NCBI GenBank assembly: GCA_023263235.1
Contig: JALQXE010000121.1
Coordinates: forward strand, 1 to 34,844
Direction: 5' to 3'
Source of the DNA: Sediminibacterium sp.
GTDB taxonomy: Bacteria; Bacteroidota; Bacteroidia; Chitinophagales; Chitinophagaceae
Length of the DNA: 34,844 bases
A model generated the notes under the pieces. The model had not been told where the DNA came from. It ran no database searches and saw nothing but the letters and a program-made list of their open reading frames with translations. This document shows positions 33,967 through 34,844 of this stretch, one piece after another (positions within the stretch are counted from its first letter, which is position 1; each line of letters opens with the position of its first letter). A program made the position numbers and the translations under genes.

Positions 33967-33998
33967 AAAAAACCCATCCCAATTGGGACAGGTTTTTT
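33967..33998 (-). terminator. Intrinsic terminator of tRNA-His
   Basis: On the minus strand AAAAAACC (33998-33991) plus TCCC pairs with GGGA and GGTTTTTT, with a small CA/CA-type internal loop and an AATT apical loop. A T-run completes it. It starts four bases after the tRNA 3' end. Confidence 0.8.
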
Positions 33999-34001
33999 GG
34001 G

Positions 34002-34076
34002 GGAGAACGATGGGTCTCGAACCCACGACCTACAGTGCCACAAACTGTCGCTCTAACCTACTGAGCTACGCCCTCC
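34002..34076 (-). tRNA. tRNA-His(GTG)
   Basis: Read on the minus strand, the cloverleaf is complete. The acceptor starts GAGGGCG, T8-A9 follow, and the D arm begins GCTCAGTAGG. The anticodon stem ACAGT/ACTGT encloses TTGTGGC, so the anticodon is GTG (histidine). The T arm is GTGGG TTCGAGA CCCAT. The extra G at position -1 (base 34076) opposite discriminator C73 (base 34002) is the universal identity mark of tRNA-His and confirms the call. The 3' CCA is not encoded (CCC follows), as in many Bacteroidota. Confidence 0.96.
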
Positions 34077-34086
34077 ATTTGGGGTG

Positions 34087-34094
34087 CAAAAATA
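34087..34094 (-). promoter_or_regulatory. Probable -7 element of the tRNA-His gene
   Basis: The minus strand reads TATTTTTG, a full TAnnTTTG match, ten bases before the tRNA 5' end, giving a precursor with a leader of only a few bases. The -33 region (TTC at the expected spacing) is weak. Confidence 0.45.
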
Positions 34095-34198
34095 AGGTAA
34101 TTTTAAGGAGGAATGAAAATAGTTTTGAGTGTTTTTATAATTTTATGGTAAAATATAGGCCTTTATACAAATTAGCTACTTTCGTACCCAATTTGCGC

Positions 34199-34206
34199 TA
34201 TTTTTG
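34199..34206 (+). promoter_or_regulatory. Probable -7 element of the protease gene
   Basis: TATTTTTG fits TAnnTTTG and sits nine bases before the ATG at 34216, so the predicted 5' leader is very short. No clear -33 TTG was found. Confidence 0.4.
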
Positions 34207-34215
34207 AACTTATAC

Positions 34216-34844
34216 ATGCGACATATTATGACATATATTCAACACAATAAGTGGAAGGTATTTACCACCGTAATCATTTTAGGAACCCTTTTTTTTGCGT
34301 TTAAGGCATTTGATAAGAAAGCACCAGAATTACCCGAAATAAGACATCGTAAGTTACTTTCAACCATTGGACATTTATTGGAAACAGAACATTATAGTCC
34401 ACGTAAAATTGATGATGAATTTTCAAAAGATGTATTTAAAGCTTTTATAAAAGCATTGGATCCTGAAAAAAATATTTTTTTACAAACTGATATCGATGCA
34501 TTATCTGCGTATGAAACAACGCTGGATGATGAAATACATGGAGCGGATATTAAATTTGAGCCTGCTGCGAATGCTTTATATGAAAAAAGGTTAGGCGAAG
34601 TGCGTAAGATAGCTATGGATATTTTGGATACTCCATTTGATTTTAATACAGATGACTCTGTTTTGTTAGATGAAGATGCAAGAGTTTTTTCAAAAACTGA
34701 AAAAGAACGTTATACCAATTGGTATCAAATTTTAAAGTACAAGGCATTGGACAGGTACAGTAATTTAATTGAAGAAAGAGAGAAAAATAAAAACAAAGAA
34801 AAATATGTTGTAAAAACAGATGCCATCATTGAATCTGAAACAAG
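34216..34844 (+). CDS. Tsp/Prc-type carboxy-terminal processing protease, N-terminal part
   Basis: A frame opens at 34216 and runs off the window end, giving 209 residues. After a short basic start, VFTTVIILGTLFFAFKAF (17-34) is a signal or anchor helix, followed by the Tsp N-terminal domain: RKLLSTIGHLLETEHYSP, DDEFSKDVFKAFIKALDPEKNIFLQTDID, ERYTNWYQILKYKALDRYSNLIEEREK. The pattern 'F..fi..LDP.k.yFl..D' is specific to Prc/Tsp peptidases of family S41, which degrade periplasmic proteins from their C-termini. The PDZ and catalytic Ser/Lys parts lie beyond the edge. A second in-frame ATG at 34228 is possible. Confidence 0.85.
   Translation, partial: MRHIMTYIQHNKWKVFTTVIILGTLFFAFKAFDKKAPELPEIRHRKLLSTIGHLLETEHYSPRKIDDEFSKDVFKAFIKALDPEKNIFLQTDIDALSAYETTLDDEIHGADIKFEPAANALYEKRLGEVRKIAMDILDTPFDFNTDDSVLLDEDARVFSKTEKERYTNWYQILKYKALDRYSNLIEEREKNKNKEKYVVKTDAIIESET

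Noticed and set aside
33950..33982. Extended start (TTG at 33982) for the DUF445-like protein
   Set aside because: It would start within the tRNA-His terminator stem; the ATG at 33949 begins a proper membrane helix.
34002..34076. tRNA-His as an integration site or a functional part of the his block
   Set aside because: No integrase, direct repeat or island border is nearby, and it is 10 kb away on the other strand; its closeness to the his genes is probably chance.

Overview
The window reads as a chromosomal contig from a Bacteroidota bacterium, probably Chitinophagaceae-like. This rests on several things: AT-rich coding sequence; promoters of the Bacteroidota type (TTG, about 20 nt, TAnnTTTG); a HisB of the Bacteroidota kind; a TonB-dependent beta-barrel protein; an AhpC/TlpA lipid-free thioredoxin with a DUF4369-like N-terminus; and a small conserved protein usually mislabelled 'ABC transporter ATPase'. 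The family assignment is inference. The first ~235 bases are very GC-rich and encode a piece of an FG-GAP/VCBS repeat protein. They cut off a yjbR-like gene and look like a chimeric contig end.

Layout. 1-7958: a truncated yjbR, an AlkB-type alkane monooxygenase and glmS (all minus); a GNAT acetyltransferase (plus); mgtE (minus); a small SET-domain protein (plus); then a secreted lactonase-fold propeller and a GH16 glucanase (minus). 8027-23905: one long plus-strand block holding all histidine and all tryptophan biosynthesis genes. 23968-30702: a TlpA-like thioredoxin (plus); a YffB/Spx-like protein and a conserved hypothetical (minus); an HdrD/GlpC-like Fe-S protein pair (minus); phosphoglucomutase and pcm (plus). 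30753-34076: a TonB-type outer-membrane protein, a small membrane protein and tRNA-His(GTG) (all minus). 34216-end: the start of a Tsp/Prc-type C-terminal processing protease (plus). No stretch longer than 300 bases lacks a gene.

The main result is the 16-kb amino-acid block. Its order is hisL-hisG-hisD-hisC-[PQQ sugar dehydrogenase-cytochrome c]-hisB-trpL-trpE-trpG-trpD-trpC-trpF-trpB-trpA-hisH-hisA-hisF-hisIE. Removing the two insertions leaves the familiar hisGDCBHAFI(E) order, so a complete trp operon sits exactly between hisB and hisH. Neither leader peptide gene has been called as a gene by ordinary length cut-offs, but both are plain in the sequence. hisL (8062-8109) has His codons at positions 6, 8, 9 and 10. 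trpL (14334-14399) has three tandem Trp codons followed by one His codon. Each is followed by a strong intrinsic terminator and preceded by a near-perfect Bacteroidota promoter with the same 20-nt spacer. In both, a competing antiterminator can start 13 nt after the last key codon. This is the architecture of ribosome-mediated transcription attenuation.

As a consequence, the second half of the histidine pathway (hisHAFIE) lies downstream of the tryptophan attenuator, whichever promoter is used. The His codon directly after the Trp run in trpL may let that attenuator sense both amino acids. A periplasmic PQQ dehydrogenase and its cytochrome c partner are carried inside the histidine block with tight spacing, for no obvious metabolic reason.
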